64,000 nt of DNA. It comes from Robiginitalea marina. Lineage in GTDB: Bacteria; Bacteroidota; Bacteroidia; Flavobacteriales; Flavobacteriaceae. Where the stretch lies: contig NZ_JAMXIB010000003.1 of NCBI RefSeq assembly GCF_024006985.1, positions 124,001 to 188,000 on the forward strand. The letters run 5' to 3'. The translations under genes and the position numbers were made by a program. The notes beneath the pieces were generated by a model that saw only the letters and a program-made list of their open reading frames with translations, had not been told where the DNA came from and did no database searches. Positions 45,939 to 56,735 of this stretch are shown here, in pieces; the stretch's first letter is position 1; each line of letters opens with the position of its first letter.

Positions 45939-47093
45939 ATGACAAAAAAAGGTATTGTACTGTGGGCATTGCTGCCCTTTTTCCTCGGCGGCTTTGCCCA
46001 GGAAGCGTATTTCCCCCCGGCGGGGGGCACATGGGAACAAAGGAACCCGAAGGAATCCGGCCTGGACCCCGATGCCCTGCAGGAAGCCGTGAAATTTGCA
46101 GGGGAGCATGAATACTCAGGCCCCCGGGACCTGCGCCTGGCCATCCTCAAGGGCTTCGAACGGGAGCCCTACCACGAAATCCTCGGCCCGGTGAAGGAGC
46201 GGGGAGGACCCGCCGGCATGATCCTTAAAAAAGGCTATGTAGTAGCTTCCTGGGGCGATACCCGCCGGGTGGACATGACCTTCAGCGTCACAAAGAGTTT
46301 CCTTTCCACAGTGGCAGGGCTGGCCCGCGATAAGGGGTTGCTGCAGTCCACAGGGGACCGGGTGGCAACCTACCTCTGGGATGGCACCTTTGAAGGGGAG
46401 CACAACGGCAAGATCACCTGGGCCCACTTGTTGCAGCAAAATTCCGATTGGTCGGGCACCCTTTGGGGTGGACACGACTGGGCCGACCGTCCCCCGGCGG
46501 AAGGCGGTATCGATGACTGGAAGTATCGCCCCCTGAGGGAACCGGGCACGGTGATGGAGTATAACGACGTTCGCGTAAATGTGCTGGCATACGCCCTGAC
46601 CCACCTGTGGCGCCAGCCCCTGCCGACGGTACTGAAGCGGGAACTCATGGACCCGATAGGGGCTTCCACCACCTGGCGCTGGTTTGGATACGACCACGCC
46701 TGGACCGTCATCGACGGCTACCGGATGCAATCGGTCACGGGCGGCGGGCACTCGGGCGGCGGGATTTTCATCAATACCGAAGACATGGCCCGTTTTGGCC
46801 TGCTATTCCTGAACCAGGGAACCTGGGACGGGCGGCAACTCCTTAGCCCGGAATGGATCCGGGAAGCGACCACCCCTTCCACCCCCAACCCCAATTACGG
46901 CTACATGTGGTGGCTGAACGGCGGGGGGGAGCGCGAATGGCCTGGGGTTCCTGAAACGGTGTATTATGCCGCCGGGTTCGGGGGAAATTTCATTGTGGTG
47001 GCCCCGGAAGAAGAGGTCGTTATGGTCCTCCGGTGGCTGGAGCCGTCCCAAATCGGGGAGTTTGTAAGGAAGGTCTTTGCGGCCCTGCCTTAA
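45939..47093 (+). CDS. Secreted serine hydrolase, beta-lactamase/PBP4* fold
   Basis: A 384-residue exported protein with signal MTKKGIVLWALLPFFLGGFAQ. The nucleophile is Ser116 in SVTK (116-119), and the YxN motif is at Tyr208-Asn210 (YNDVRVN). HxG-like sequence GGGHSGGG lies further on. Substrates in this family range from peptides to esters. It overlaps the aminotransferase stop by 4 bp, convergent. Confidence 0.88.
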   Translation: MTKKGIVLWALLPFFLGGFAQEAYFPPAGGTWEQRNPKESGLDPDALQEAVKFAGEHEYSGPRDLRLAILKGFEREPYHEILGPVKERGGPAGMILKKGYVVASWGDTRRVDMTFSVTKSFLSTVAGLARDKGLLQSTGDRVATYLWDGTFEGEHNGKITWAHLLQQNSDWSGTLWGGHDWADRPPAEGGIDDWKYRPLREPGTVMEYNDVRVNVLAYALTHLWRQPLPTVLKRELMDPIGASTTWRWFGYDHAWTVIDGYRMQSVTGGGHSGGGIFINTEDMARFGLLFLNQGTWDGRQLLSPEWIREATTPSTPNPNYGYMWWLNGGGEREWPGVPETVYYAAGFGGNFIVVAPEEEVVMVLRWLEPSQIGEFVRKVFAALP

Positions 47094-48238
47094 AGGCGGC
47101 GCAGGATTTCGGCAGCCCTAAGCAGGGTATCGCGGGTTTTCGCAAAACAAAAGCGCAATTGGCGGTGGTCTTCCCGGTTCAGGTTGAAAACTGAAATCGG
47201 GATGCTGGCCACGCCTACTTCCCGCGCCAGGTATTCCGAAAATGCCAGGTCCCCTTCCGAACTGATAGCGGAATAGTCCAGTAGCTGGAAGTAGGTGCCT
47301 TTGGCCGGGGTAAACCGGAACCGGGACCCTTCGAGGGCCGACAGGAACAGGTCGCGCTTTTTCTGGAAGAAACCCCCCAGGGTTTCATAGTGGGAAGCAT
47401 TCTCCATATAGGCCGCCAGGGCGTGTTGTGCCGGGTGGTTTACGGAGAAGATGAGCAGTTCGTGGAGCTTCCGGAACTCCCGCATCAGGGCTGCAGGGGC
47501 CAGGCAGTACCCCATTTTCCAACCGGTAATATGGAAGGTCTTGCCAAATGAGGCGCAGACGAAGGACCGTTCCCTGAGGCCGGGAAACCGGCAGACACTC
47601 TGGTGCGTGTCCCCGTCAAAGACCAGGTGCTGGTATACCTCATCGCTCAGGACGAGAACATCGGTGGGCCGCAGCAGGGTATCGAGGGCCTGCAAGTCGT
47701 CCCTGGTCAGCACCGTGCCGGTAGGGTTGTGGGGGCTGTTCAGGATGACCATTCGGGTTTTCGTGGAGAGGGCGGAGGCAAAGGCTTCCCAGTCGATCCG
47801 GAAATCGGGCCCCTGCAGTTGCAGCAATACCGGCACGCCCCCCTGGGCCCTGACGGCGGGTTCGTAGCTGTCGTAGGCCGGTTTGAAGATGATGACCTCA
47901 TCGCCCGGAAAAACCGAGCAGGCAATGGCTGCGTACAGGGCTTCCGTAGCCCCGGCCGTAATGGTTATTTCCTTATCGGGGTCATACTCCGCCCCGTACA
48001 GGGAGGAAGTCATCTTCGCAACGGCTTCCCTTAAGGCGGGAATGCCCGCCATGGGGGCATACTGGTTGTGATTTTGTTCCAGGGCCTCCTGCATCAGGCG
48101 GATTAGTTCCGGGGCCACGCCAAAATCCGGGAACCCCTGCGACAGGTTGATCGCCCCGGTGTCGGAAGCCATCTGGCTCATTTTAGTGAAAATGGAGGCC
48201 TCCTGGCCAGGCAATTTGGAGGGGGGTTGTAGGGTCAC
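47090..48238 (-). CDS. Class I/II aminotransferase, methionine aminotransferase-like
   Basis: A 382-residue PLP aminotransferase. The N-terminal ASDTGAINLSQGFPDF and YAPMAGIPALREA match the YbdL/kynurenine-type group. The PLP lysine is in SFGKTFHITGWKMGYC. Related to methionine-2-oxo-acid aminotransferase, so methionine salvage is plausible but not shown. Confidence 0.88.
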   Translation of the reverse strand: MTLQPPSKLPGQEASIFTKMSQMASDTGAINLSQGFPDFGVAPELIRLMQEALEQNHNQYAPMAGIPALREAVAKMTSSLYGAEYDPDKEITITAGATEALYAAIACSVFPGDEVIIFKPAYDSYEPAVRAQGGVPVLLQLQGPDFRIDWEAFASALSTKTRMVILNSPHNPTGTVLTRDDLQALDTLLRPTDVLVLSDEVYQHLVFDGDTHQSVCRFPGLRERSFVCASFGKTFHITGWKMGYCLAPAALMREFRKLHELLIFSVNHPAQHALAAYMENASHYETLGGFFQKKRDLFLSALEGSRFRFTPAKGTYFQLLDYSAISSEGDLAFSEYLAREVGVASIPISVFNLNREDHRQLRFCFAKTRDTLLRAAEILRRL

Positions 48239-48261
48239 GGCAACAGGGTTTTATTAAAAAT

Positions 48262-48292
48262 AAAAAATCCCGGCTGTATGGGCGCCGGGATT
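48262..48292 (-). terminator. Intrinsic terminator of sdh operon
   Basis: On the minus strand AATCCCGGC-N9-GCCGGGATT is followed by six T. It lies 22 bp past the sdhB stop. Confidence 0.8.
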
Positions 48293-48313
48293 CTTTTTTC
48301 ATGCGGGCAGGAA

Positions 48314-49060
48314 TTACCCTTTGGCGGAGGCCATCAGGTATTCCCGGTTCATGCGGGCGATGTTTTCCAGGGAGATCCCTTTGGGGCATTCCACCTCGCA
48401 GGCCCCGGTATTGGTGCAGTTTCCAAAGCCTTCCAGGTCCATTTGCTTCACCATGTTCAATACCCGGTCTGTCGCTTCAATCTGCCCCTGCGGGAGCAGG
48501 GCAAACTGGGAAACCTTGGCGGCCGTAAACAGCATGGCGCTGGCATTCTTGCAGGCGGCCACACAGGCCCCGCAGCCTATACAAGTGGCAGCGGCAAAAG
48601 ATTCGTCTGCTTTTTCCTTTTCGATCGGGATGGCATTGGCATCCACCGTATGGCCAGAGGTATTCACGGAAATATATCCGCCGGCCTGCTGGATGCGGTC
48701 AAAGGAACTCCGGTCGACCATCAGGTCTTTGATCACCGGGAAGGCGCTGGCCCGGAAGGGCTCGATCACAATCGTGTCCCCGTCTTTGAATTTGCGCATG
48801 TGCAACTGGCAGGTAGTGATCAACCGGTCCGGCCCGTGGGGTTCCCCGTTGATCATCAGGGAGCAGGAGCCGCAAATGCCCTCACGGCAGTCGTGGTCAA
48901 AAACCACGGGGTCTTCCCCTTTGGCGATCAATTGCTCGTTCAACACGTCCAGCATTTCCAAAAACGACATATCGCCCTCGATGCCGCTGATGGGATAGTC
49001 CACCAGGGAACCCCGGGAAGCGCTGTTGTTCTGCCGCCAGATTTTCAAGAGTAAGTTCAT
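48314..49060 (-). CDS. sdhB: Succinate dehydrogenase iron-sulfur subunit
   Basis: A 248-residue electron-transfer subunit. The 2Fe-2S motif is CREGICGSC plus a later Cys (TTCQLHM). [13 protein letters not shown] and [12 protein letters not shown] supply the 4Fe-4S and 3Fe-4S centres. It is the last gene of sdhCAB. Confidence 0.96.
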   Translation of the reverse strand: MNLLLKIWRQNNSASRGSLVDYPISGIEGDMSFLEMLDVLNEQLIAKGEDPVVFDHDCREGICGSCSLMINGEPHGPDRLITTCQLHMRKFKDGDTIVIEPFRASAFPVIKDLMVDRSSFDRIQQAGGYISVNTSGHTVDANAIPIEKEKADESFAAATCIGCGACVAACKNASAMLFTAAKVSQFALLPQGQIEATDRVLNMVKQMDLEGFGNCTNTGACEVECPKGISLENIARMNREYLMASAKG

Positions 49061-49123
49061 AGCTGTTCTTTTTTGGCATGCCGGCCCTGGCGCAGGGAGC
49101 GCCCAAACGCGGCACAGGAGATC

Positions 49124-51127
49124 CTATTTATAGCTTCTGGTTTTGACTTCAACGTTTTCGAATACCAGCGTTTCCTTGTGGAGCCTGGCATCGGCAGGGT
49201 TGCCGGTATATTCCCAGGCCGATACATAATTATACTTCTTATCATCCCGGAGGGCTTCCCCGTCAGGGGTCTGGTATTCCTCGCGGAAGTGGCCCCCGCA
49301 CGATTCATTCCGGTCCAGGGCGTCCTTGGCAAAAAGTTCCCCCAATTCCAGGAAATCGGCCACGCGGCCGGCTTTTTCAAGCTCGGTGTTCATGCCTTCC
49401 ATACTTCCGGGGACCTTTACGTTTTCCAGGAAGTCCTTCCGCAATTCGGCAATTTCTTTCATGGCCTCCTTGAGCCCGGATTCATTCCTGGACATCCCGC
49501 ACTTGTTCCACATGATCTTGCCCAGCTTTTTGTGGTAGTAGTCCACGGAGTGCGTGCCTGTGGTTTGGAAGAACCGCCCCAACCGCTCCCTGACCTCGGC
49601 CTCGGTCTGGTCAAATGCCTCGCTGTCGGTGGGGATGGCCCCGGTGCGGATATCTTTCGACAGGTAGTCCCCGATGGTGTAGGGAAGCACGAAATATCCG
49701 TCAGCCAACCCCTGCATGAGGGCGGAGGCCCCCAGGCGGTTTGCCCCGTGGTCGCTGAAGTTCGCCTCCCCGGTGCAATAGCAGCCCGGGATGGTGGTTT
49801 GCAAGTTGTAATCGACCCACAGTCCCCCCATAGTGTAGTGCACTGCGGGATAGATCATCATGGGCGTTTTATACGGGTTTTCATCTACGATTTTCTCATA
49901 CATCTGGAACAGGTTCCCGTACTTGGCGGCAATTACTTCTTCCCCAAGGGCGGTTACGGTTTCCTTGTCCGGGTCCTGGAGGCCCATGGTCAGGGCTTTT
50001 TCCCTCCCGTACCGGGCAATGGCCGCAGAAAAATCGAGATAAACCGCTTCCCCGGTTTTGTTGACCCCAAACCCGGCATCGCAACGCTCTTTGGCCGCAC
50101 GGGAGGCGACATCTCTGGGGACGAGGTTCCCGAAGGCGGGGTAACGGCGCTCGAGGTAATAGTCGCGGTCTTCTTCCGCGATTTGGGTGGGCTTGAGCCT
50201 CCCTTCCCGGATGGCTTTGGCATCCTCCAGGTTTTTGGGTACCCAGATGCGCCCGTCGTTCCGGAGCGATTCAGACATCAGGGTAAGCTTCGACTGGTGG
50301 TCGCCGGAAACCGGGATGCAGGTCGGGTGGATTTGCGTAAAGCAGGGGTTGGCAAAAAAGGCCCCCCTGCGGTGTGCCCTCCAGGCGGCCGTTACATTGC
50401 TGCCCATGGCGTTGGTTGAAAGGAAGAATACGTTTCCGTAGCCCCCCGAAGCGAGGACCACGGCATGGGCCGAATGGCGTTCGAGTTTCCCGGTGACCAG
50501 GTCTCGGGCGATGATCCCCCGGGCCTTGCCATCGACCAGGACCAAATCGAGCATTTCGTGCCGGGTGTAGGATTTGATCTTTCCCCGGTGGATTTGCCGG
50601 TTCATGGCCGCATAGGCACCCAGCAGCAGCTGCTGCCCGGTTTGGCCTTTGGCGTAGAAGGTGCGGGAAACCAGTACCCCCCCAAAAGAGCGGTTGTCGA
50701 GCAGCCCGCCGTATTCCCGGGCAAATGGCACGCCCTGGGCCACGCACTGGTCGATGATATTCACCGACTCCTCGGCCAGGCGGTAGACGTTGGCCTCGCG
50801 GGAGCGGTAGTCACCCCCTTTGATGGTGTCGTAGAACAGGCGGTAGGGGCTGTCCCCGTCGCCCTGGTAGTTCTTTGCGGCATTAATCCCCCCCTGGGCG
50901 GCAATGCTGTGGGCACGCCTTGGGGAATCCTGGTAACAAAACGTCTTGACGTTGTATCCCAATTCCGCCAGGGTGGCCGCCGCGGAGGCCCCGGCCAGCC
51001 CGGTCCCGACAATAATGATGTCGATGTTTCGCTTATTGGCGGGGTTTACCAGGTTGATCTCGTTCTTGTGCCTGGTCCACTTATCGGCCAGGGGGCCTGA
51101 AGGCACTTTTGAATCCAGAATTCCCAT
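49124..51127 (-). CDS. sdhA: Succinate dehydrogenase flavoprotein subunit
   Basis: A 667-residue catalytic subunit. FAD-binding [18 protein letters not shown] is followed by the covalent-FAD segment [37 protein letters not shown] and [22 protein letters not shown] are active-site blocks. The length suits the b558-type di-haem class. It follows sdhC by 2 bp. Confidence 0.97.
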   Translation of the reverse strand: MGILDSKVPSGPLADKWTRHKNEINLVNPANKRNIDIIIVGTGLAGASAAATLAELGYNVKTFCYQDSPRRAHSIAAQGGINAAKNYQGDGDSPYRLFYDTIKGGDYRSREANVYRLAEESVNIIDQCVAQGVPFAREYGGLLDNRSFGGVLVSRTFYAKGQTGQQLLLGAYAAMNRQIHRGKIKSYTRHEMLDLVLVDGKARGIIARDLVTGKLERHSAHAVVLASGGYGNVFFLSTNAMGSNVTAAWRAHRRGAFFANPCFTQIHPTCIPVSGDHQSKLTLMSESLRNDGRIWVPKNLEDAKAIREGRLKPTQIAEEDRDYYLERRYPAFGNLVPRDVASRAAKERCDAGFGVNKTGEAVYLDFSAAIARYGREKALTMGLQDPDKETVTALGEEVIAAKYGNLFQMYEKIVDENPYKTPMMIYPAVHYTMGGLWVDYNLQTTIPGCYCTGEANFSDHGANRLGASALMQGLADGYFVLPYTIGDYLSKDIRTGAIPTDSEAFDQTEAEVRERLGRFFQTTGTHSVDYYHKKLGKIMWNKCGMSRNESGLKEAMKEIAELRKDFLENVKVPGSMEGMNTELEKAGRVADFLELGELFAKDALDRNESCGGHFREEYQTPDGEALRDDKKYNYVSAWEYTGNPADARLHKETLVFENVEVKTRSYK

Positions 51128-51129
51128 AC

Positions 51130-51798
51130 TTAATGCGTTATCGGGTTTAAATGATGAAAGAGGGCGATGAAGATGAACAGCAGGGGCACCACAATGGCAT
51201 AAAGGCGGGTGAAACTGCGGATCGCCGGGGAGTACTTGTTATTGAGGCCCATGCTCTGGAAGGAAGAGGCGAAGCCGTGCCACAGGTGCAGGGCCAGCAA
51301 AACGAAAGAAATCACATAGAGGACCGTCCTCCAGAGGGGGGCAAATTTTTCAACGGTTTCCTCAAAGTACCGGGTCGGGTCTTCGGGGTTGGCTTCCACG
51401 AACTTATAATTTATCTCATGCAACCAGAAGTCGTACATATGCAGGCCCAGGAAGGCGAGCACCACCAAGCCACTGAGAATCATGTTCCTGGAAACCCACG
51501 GGGCATTGGCACTTCCCCTGTACTGGTTATACCGCACCGGACGGGCCTTCCGGTTCTGAAACTCCAGGACTATACCCATAACGAAGTGCACGACGACCCC
51601 GGCGATCAGGATGGGCTGCATCAGGAATTGCACCACAGGGTTATACCCCATGAAATGCGACCATGCATTGAAGGTCTCCGGACTGATCACCGAACTCATG
51701 TTGATGGTGACGTGCAGGGCCAGGAAGAGCACCAGGAAAAGGCCTGAAAGGGCCATAACGACCTTCCTGGCAATGGATGATTTGGCGAATCCGCTCAT
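51130..51798 (-). CDS. sdhC: Succinate dehydrogenase cytochrome b558 subunit
   Basis: A 222-residue five-helix membrane anchor that binds two haems b and menaquinone. Histidines lie within helices ([46 protein letters not shown]). First gene of the sdhCAB operon. Confidence 0.95.
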   Translation of the reverse strand: MSGFAKSSIARKVVMALSGLFLVLFLALHVTINMSSVISPETFNAWSHFMGYNPVVQFLMQPILIAGVVVHFVMGIVLEFQNRKARPVRYNQYRGSANAPWVSRNMILSGLVVLAFLGLHMYDFWLHEINYKFVEANPEDPTRYFEETVEKFAPLWRTVLYVISFVLLALHLWHGFASSFQSMGLNNKYSPAIRSFTRLYAIVVPLLFIFIALFHHLNPITH

Positions 51799-51917
51799 AA
51801 GTAGTCAGTTTTTTCAGCGATCACAAAAATAGGCTACAACCCACTCAATAACAAACTTTGCCCGGGTTTCTCTTGCACAGGGTTAACGTGTTCTGTCAGG
51901 CCTGTCTCCAGGGGCCG

Positions 51918-54767
51918 CTATTTGATCTCAAATTTCCTCTTTTCCGTGCTTTTGCCGAGCTCGATCACCACTTCATAAGTCCCCTTTGGAAGGTAGGTCT
52001 TCCCGTTGCCCGCCTCTTTCACCGGGGTCTTATATTTGGACAGGTAGTCTTTTTTGCCCGATTTTGAGAAGGCCACGTCATAGGAAATGGTATTGAAGCC
52101 CGGGTCGGCCTGCATTTCGGTTTCACTGACCACAATCCCGTCTGTGGTGAGTACCTGCGCCCTGACGGCCCCTCCTTTGCTGCTGTAAAACGGGATTTCC
52201 AGGCCCGGGGTATTGGGGGTGCCCCAGGACCACCATGAATCCCCCCAACGTTGGGAATGCCTCAGGTCTTCGAGGTCGAAGGCGACGAGCTCCTCCGCCA
52301 TCCGGCTGCTTTTCAGGGCTTGAAGGGGGGCGATGTCGGCTTTGTAAATGCTGCGCCCATGGGTGCCGACCAGCAGGTGTTTCGCTTCGTGTTGCACAAC
52401 CAAGTCGTGAACGGCAACGTGCGGCATGCCATTTTGCATCAGGTTCCAGGAGGCCCCCCGGTCGAGGGAAACGTATAGCCCGTTATCGGTGCCCACAAAC
52501 AGTAGGTCCTCGTTTGCGGGGTCCTCAAGAATCACGTTTACAGGCGAAAACGGGAGGCCCCCGGCCAGGGTTTTCCAGGTTTTTCCGAAGTCTTCGCTCA
52601 CGTAAACATAAGGGGTGAAGTCATCCCACCGGTAGCCGTTCAGGGATACATATACCCGGCCTTCTTTATGGGCGGAGGCAGCGACGCGGCTTACCCAAAG
52701 CCCTTTGGGGAAGCTGTCGGAGATCCGCTTCCAGGTAACGCCGCCATCGGGGCTCAGGTGCACCAGGCCATCATCGCTGCCCGTATACAACAGCCCAAAC
52801 CGGAAGGGAGATTCGGAAAGGGTTGTCAGGGTCCCGTAGGATACATTGCCTTTTTTCCCGCCCTCGGTAAGGTCCCCCGAAATCGCGGTCCATTCCCGGC
52901 CCTGGTCCATGGACCGGTGGAGGAGGTTACTCCCGAAGTAGACGATGTCCTGGTTGTGGGGCGAAAGCAAAATGGGGGACTGCCAGTTGAACCGGTAGGG
53001 GGATTCTCCCAGGGAATGCTTCGGCTGGATAGGGGTTCGTTCGCCGGAGGACAAATCGAGACGGTAATAATTCCCGAACTGGAAGCCGGTGTAAACGATG
53101 TTGGGGTTGCGGGAATCGATTTGCACCTGCATGCCGTCGCCCCCCAGGATTTCCTTCCAGGGGTACTGGCCCGATTGGTGCCACTCCACCGATTCTTTCG
53201 CGTTGTGCGGGCCTTTCCAGACCCCGTTGTCCTGCAAACCGCCATAGACGTTATAGGGTTTCTGGTGGTCTACATTGATGGCGTAGAATTGCCCGACCGA
53301 AGGGGTGTTGTTCTTGATCCAGTGCGCCCCGGCGTCATAGGAAATGTTCACCCCCCCGTCATTCCCGTTGATCACGTGCCCTTCCAGGGACGGATTGATC
53401 CACAGGGCGTGGTGGTCGGCGTGCACGTTGTCGCCGTTGACGGAGGTAAAGGTCTTCCCCCCGTCATCGGAGCGTAGGATGGGGACCCCGGCGATATACA
53501 CCTGGTTTTTGTCATAAGGGGCCACCCGAACCAGGCCGAAGTAATACCCATAGCTGTAATACAGGTCGTCGAGGAACCCATCGTGGGTCTTTTTCCAGGT
53601 TTTTCCGCCGTCCTCGCTTAGGTACACCTCGGCCCCGATGACGGGGGTGTCAAAAAGGAGGGAATTGGCGTCTTCGAGGTAGGCAGCGAGGTCTTCAGGT
53701 TTAACGGTCCCGTTTCGGACCATGTCCTTTACGCTATCGGCCTTATACTTCTCCGGGAACCCGTTTTCTTTCAGGAAGGTGCCCAATTTTCCATTGTCCA
53801 GCTCAAGGAAGGCCTTTGCTGACATGCCTTTGAAAGTTTCCTTGGTGAGCTTGTCCGTATCCGCTTCTTCCCCTGCTTTCTCCTCGCGCCGGAACTGGTT
53901 GTCGAGGATGGCGTAGACGGTATTGGCGTCAAATGCGGCCAGGCCGATGCGGCCGACCCCTTCCCCGGTAGGGAAGCCGGAACCTTCCCGCGTAAGCAGT
54001 TGCCAGGTATTGCCGCCATCCACACTCTTGTAAATGCCGGAACCCGGGCCGTTCCCCTTGAAGTTCCAGGCTTTCCGGTCCTTTTCCCAGGCAGCGGCAT
54101 AGAGCACCCGGGGGTTGTCCGGGGCGGCCACCAGGTCGATAAAGCCCGTGCCCTCATCCACAAAAAGGGTCTTTTTCCAGGTGACGCCCCCATCCACAGT
54201 TTTGTAGATGCCGCGTTCCGCATTGGGGGAATACAGGTGCCCCGCCACCGCCACGGTGGCCTCCATTGGATTGTCCGGGGCGATCAGGATGCGGCCGATA
54301 TGGTGCGAATCGGGCAACCCGGCAAATTCCCAGGTTTGGCCCCCGTTTCCTGAACGGTAGATACCGACCCCTGCATAGGAAGAGCGGGAGGCATTGCTTT
54401 CCCCCGTACCCACGTACACGGTCCGGCTTGGCCAGTGCACCGCCACGGCCCCGATATTCTGTGTGGGGGTGTTATCCATAACCGGTTCGAAGGAAATCCC
54501 GTTGTTATTCGTATACCAAAGCCCCCCGGAGGCATAGGCGACGTAGAATTCCGAGGGTTTTTCAGGGTTGACGGAGAGGTCGACCACGCGACCGCTCATC
54601 ACGGTGGGGCCGATATTTTCCAGGACCAGGTTTTTCACCAGGGAAGTGGCCTTCATGGAGGCCTGTTGCTGCAGGGCCTCCACCACGCTGGAGGCGGGTG
54701 TCGGCTGGGTTTGGGCAGTTGCGAAAGCAATGCTGCAAACGCTCAGGAAAAAAGTCAGGACTTTCAT
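51918..54767 (-). CDS. Secreted BNR/sortilin-like beta-propeller protein (949 aa)
   Basis: A 949-residue exported protein with signal MKVLTFFLSVCSIAFATAQ. It carries many Asp-box repeats (NGGQTW, DGGVTWKK, DGGNTWQ, DGGKTWKKT, DGGKTFTS, DGGVTWKR, FGKTWKT) along two predicted seven-bladed propellers. About residues 290-375 are an alpha-helical insertion with no Asp-box. The C-terminal 100 residues (VRAQVLTTDGIVVSETEM) look like an Ig or Fn3-type domain. Annotated in relatives as glycosyl hydrolase, but no catalytic residues are evident; a binding or peptide/glycan role is more likely. Confidence 0.87.
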   Translation of the reverse strand: MKVLTFFLSVCSIAFATAQTQPTPASSVVEALQQQASMKATSLVKNLVLENIGPTVMSGRVVDLSVNPEKPSEFYVAYASGGLWYTNNNGISFEPVMDNTPTQNIGAVAVHWPSRTVYVGTGESNASRSSYAGVGIYRSGNGGQTWEFAGLPDSHHIGRILIAPDNPMEATVAVAGHLYSPNAERGIYKTVDGGVTWKKTLFVDEGTGFIDLVAAPDNPRVLYAAAWEKDRKAWNFKGNGPGSGIYKSVDGGNTWQLLTREGSGFPTGEGVGRIGLAAFDANTVYAILDNQFRREEKAGEEADTDKLTKETFKGMSAKAFLELDNGKLGTFLKENGFPEKYKADSVKDMVRNGTVKPEDLAAYLEDANSLLFDTPVIGAEVYLSEDGGKTWKKTHDGFLDDLYYSYGYYFGLVRVAPYDKNQVYIAGVPILRSDDGGKTFTSVNGDNVHADHHALWINPSLEGHVINGNDGGVNISYDAGAHWIKNNTPSVGQFYAINVDHQKPYNVYGGLQDNGVWKGPHNAKESVEWHQSGQYPWKEILGGDGMQVQIDSRNPNIVYTGFQFGNYYRLDLSSGERTPIQPKHSLGESPYRFNWQSPILLSPHNQDIVYFGSNLLHRSMDQGREWTAISGDLTEGGKKGNVSYGTLTTLSESPFRFGLLYTGSDDGLVHLSPDGGVTWKRISDSFPKGLWVSRVAASAHKEGRVYVSLNGYRWDDFTPYVYVSEDFGKTWKTLAGGLPFSPVNVILEDPANEDLLFVGTDNGLYVSLDRGASWNLMQNGMPHVAVHDLVVQHEAKHLLVGTHGRSIYKADIAPLQALKSSRMAEELVAFDLEDLRHSQRWGDSWWSWGTPNTPGLEIPFYSSKGGAVRAQVLTTDGIVVSETEMQADPGFNTISYDVAFSKSGKKDYLSKYKTPVKEAGNGKTYLPKGTYEVVIELGKSTEKRKFEIK

Positions 54768-54878
54768 AATAAACAGGAAGGATAGGGGTTGATTTATGGG
54801 TTCATGTACTGGTATACAGACTTCCCACAGGCTTTTTTTGGTACTTTAGGGAAGATTAACCGAATAAAACTACAAATT

Positions 54879-55163
54879 ATGCAAGAGTATCTGCCCCTGA
54901 TAATCCAATTAATTTCCGGGGCCTTAGGCGGAAACCTCGCCGGAAAATTGTTCGGCAACCTTTCCCTGGGGGTCCTGGGGAATTCCCTCGCCGGAATCCT
55001 GGGGGGCGGCCTCGGGGGGTTAGTGCTCGGAGCCTTTGGCCTGGGGGAACCCATGGCTGCCATGGATGTTGCATCCATCCTGGGGAGCGTGGCGGGTGGC
55101 GGCGTGGGCGGTGTCCTGATCATGGCAGTGATCGGCGCCCTGAAAAAGACTTTTGTTAGGTGA
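54879..55163 (+). CDS. Small Gly-rich membrane protein
   Basis: A 94-residue hydrophobic Gly-rich protein (GGNLAGKLFGNLSLGVLGNSLAGILGGGLGG) with two or three short membrane segments. I start at ATG 54879 (MQEYLPLIIQL). No family recognised. It is expressed away from the BNR gene and lies before the M24 peptidase. Confidence 0.7.
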   Translation: MQEYLPLIIQLISGALGGNLAGKLFGNLSLGVLGNSLAGILGGGLGGLVLGAFGLGEPMAAMDVASILGSVAGGGVGGVLIMAVIGALKKTFVR

Positions 55164-55202
55164 AACCCCTGGTTGAAACCGGGAAGAAGGGCCCGGAAGG
55201 GT

Positions 55203-55235
55203 CTTGTTTTCTTCCCCGGCGGAACCGTACCTTTG
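55203..55235 (+). promoter_or_regulatory. Promoter of the M24 peptidase gene
   Basis: CTTG (55203-55206) and TACCTTTG (55228-55235) are 21 bp apart. The -7 box fits exactly and ends 13 bp before the ATG at 55249. Confidence 0.55.
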
Positions 55236-55248
55236 AAAAAAACCAAGT

Positions 55249-56544
55249 ATGAAATACCACCCTATTGATTCCCGGCTTTTTGTCCGTAACCGGCAAAAAT
55301 TCATGTCGCATATGCAGGCTGGGAGCCTGGCTGTTTTTAATTCCAACGATATATACCCCATCAGTGCCGACAGCACCATGCCGTTCCAGCAGCAGCGCGA
55401 CCTGTTTTACCTCAGCGGCGTGGACCAGGAGGAAACCATCCTGTTACTATTCCCCGATGCCCTGGACGTGAAACACCGCGAAGTGTTGTTTGTCAGGGAA
55501 ACCAATGACCATATCGCCATATGGGAGGGGGAGAAACTGACAAAGGAGCGGGCCTTTGCCGTGTCTGGCATCCGCACGGTGTACTGGCTGAAGGAATTCG
55601 ACAAGGTCTTTTTTGACCTGATGACCGAGGCGTCCACCATTTATTTCAATACCAATGAACATTACCGGCAGGCGGTGGAAACCGAGACGCGCGAGGCCCG
55701 TTTCATCAGGGCCTGCAAGGAAAAGTTCCCCGCCCACCAGGTGGCCAAGAGCAACCCCATCCTCCAGGAAATCCGGGGGGTCAAGGAACCCGGGGAAATC
55801 GACCTGATGCGCACCGCCTGCGGCATTACGGAAAAAGGCTTCAGGAGGGTGCTGGGCTTTGTCAAACCCGGGGTCTGGGAATACGAGATCGAGGCGGAAT
55901 TCCTCCATGAGTTTATCCGGAACCGCTCCAGGGGGTTTGCCTATACCCCTATTATCGCCTCCGGGAACAATGCCAACGTGCTGCACTATATCGAGAACAA
56001 CCAGCAGTGCCGCGACGGGGACCTCATCCTGATGGACGTGGGCGCGGAATACGCCAACTATTCCAGCGACATGACCCGGACAATCCCGGTAAACGGGCGG
56101 TTCACCAAACGGCAAAAGCAGGTATACCAATCGGTATTACGGATAAAGGACGAGGCTACCAGCATGCTGGTGCCCGGTACCCTCTGGGCGGAATACCATA
56201 AGGAAGTCGGCAAGGTCATGACTTCGGAACTCCTGGGCCTGGGCCTGTTGGACAAGGCCGATGTGCAAAACGAGAACCCCGACTGGCCGGCCTACAAGAA
56301 ATTCTTCATGCACGGCACCAGCCACCATATCGGCCTGGACACCCACGACTACGGGCAACTCAAGACTCCCATGAAGCCCAATATGGTCTTTACCGTGGAA
56401 CCCGGAATCTACATCCCCCAGGAGGGGATGGGCATCCGCCTGGAAGACGATGTGGTCATACAGGAAAGTGGGCCGCCGGTCAATTTAATGGGGAACATCC
56501 CGATCCTGCCCGACGAGATCGAGGCGCTTATGAATGGGGGGTAG
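55249..56544 (+). CDS. Aminopeptidase P family protein (M24)
   Basis: A 431-residue metallopeptidase that removes residues N-terminal to proline. The metal ligands appear in LMDVGAEYANYSSDMTRT, HGTSHHIGLDTHD, FTVEPGIY and GMGIRLEDDVVI. The N-terminal domain begins MKYHPIDSRLFVRNRQKF. No signal peptide, so cytoplasmic. Confidence 0.95.
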   Translation: MKYHPIDSRLFVRNRQKFMSHMQAGSLAVFNSNDIYPISADSTMPFQQQRDLFYLSGVDQEETILLLFPDALDVKHREVLFVRETNDHIAIWEGEKLTKERAFAVSGIRTVYWLKEFDKVFFDLMTEASTIYFNTNEHYRQAVETETREARFIRACKEKFPAHQVAKSNPILQEIRGVKEPGEIDLMRTACGITEKGFRRVLGFVKPGVWEYEIEAEFLHEFIRNRSRGFAYTPIIASGNNANVLHYIENNQQCRDGDLILMDVGAEYANYSSDMTRTIPVNGRFTKRQKQVYQSVLRIKDEATSMLVPGTLWAEYHKEVGKVMTSELLGLGLLDKADVQNENPDWPAYKKFFMHGTSHHIGLDTHDYGQLKTPMKPNMVFTVEPGIYIPQEGMGIRLEDDVVIQESGPPVNLMGNIPILPDEIEALMNGG

Positions 56545-56686
56545 GCTATAGTGGGCAGCAGGTAGTCGTAGTTTACCGCAAGGGATCAACGTTCAAACTT
56601 GCCTGTGGGAGGAAGGATTTACAAGCCCTGGGCTCCACTAGGACAGGTCCCTCACCCGTGCCTGCGGCAGGGTTCGGGATGAACAT

Positions 56687-56718
56687 AAAAAAACCCCGGG
56701 GACTCCCGGGGTTTTTTT
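56687..56718. terminator. Bidirectional intrinsic terminator
   Basis: A perfect 14-bp stem, A7CCCCGGG-GACT-CCCGGGGT7, works in both directions between the converging M24 and BNR genes. Confidence 0.9.
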
Positions 56719-56735
56719 CGTGATGCCATAAGGGA

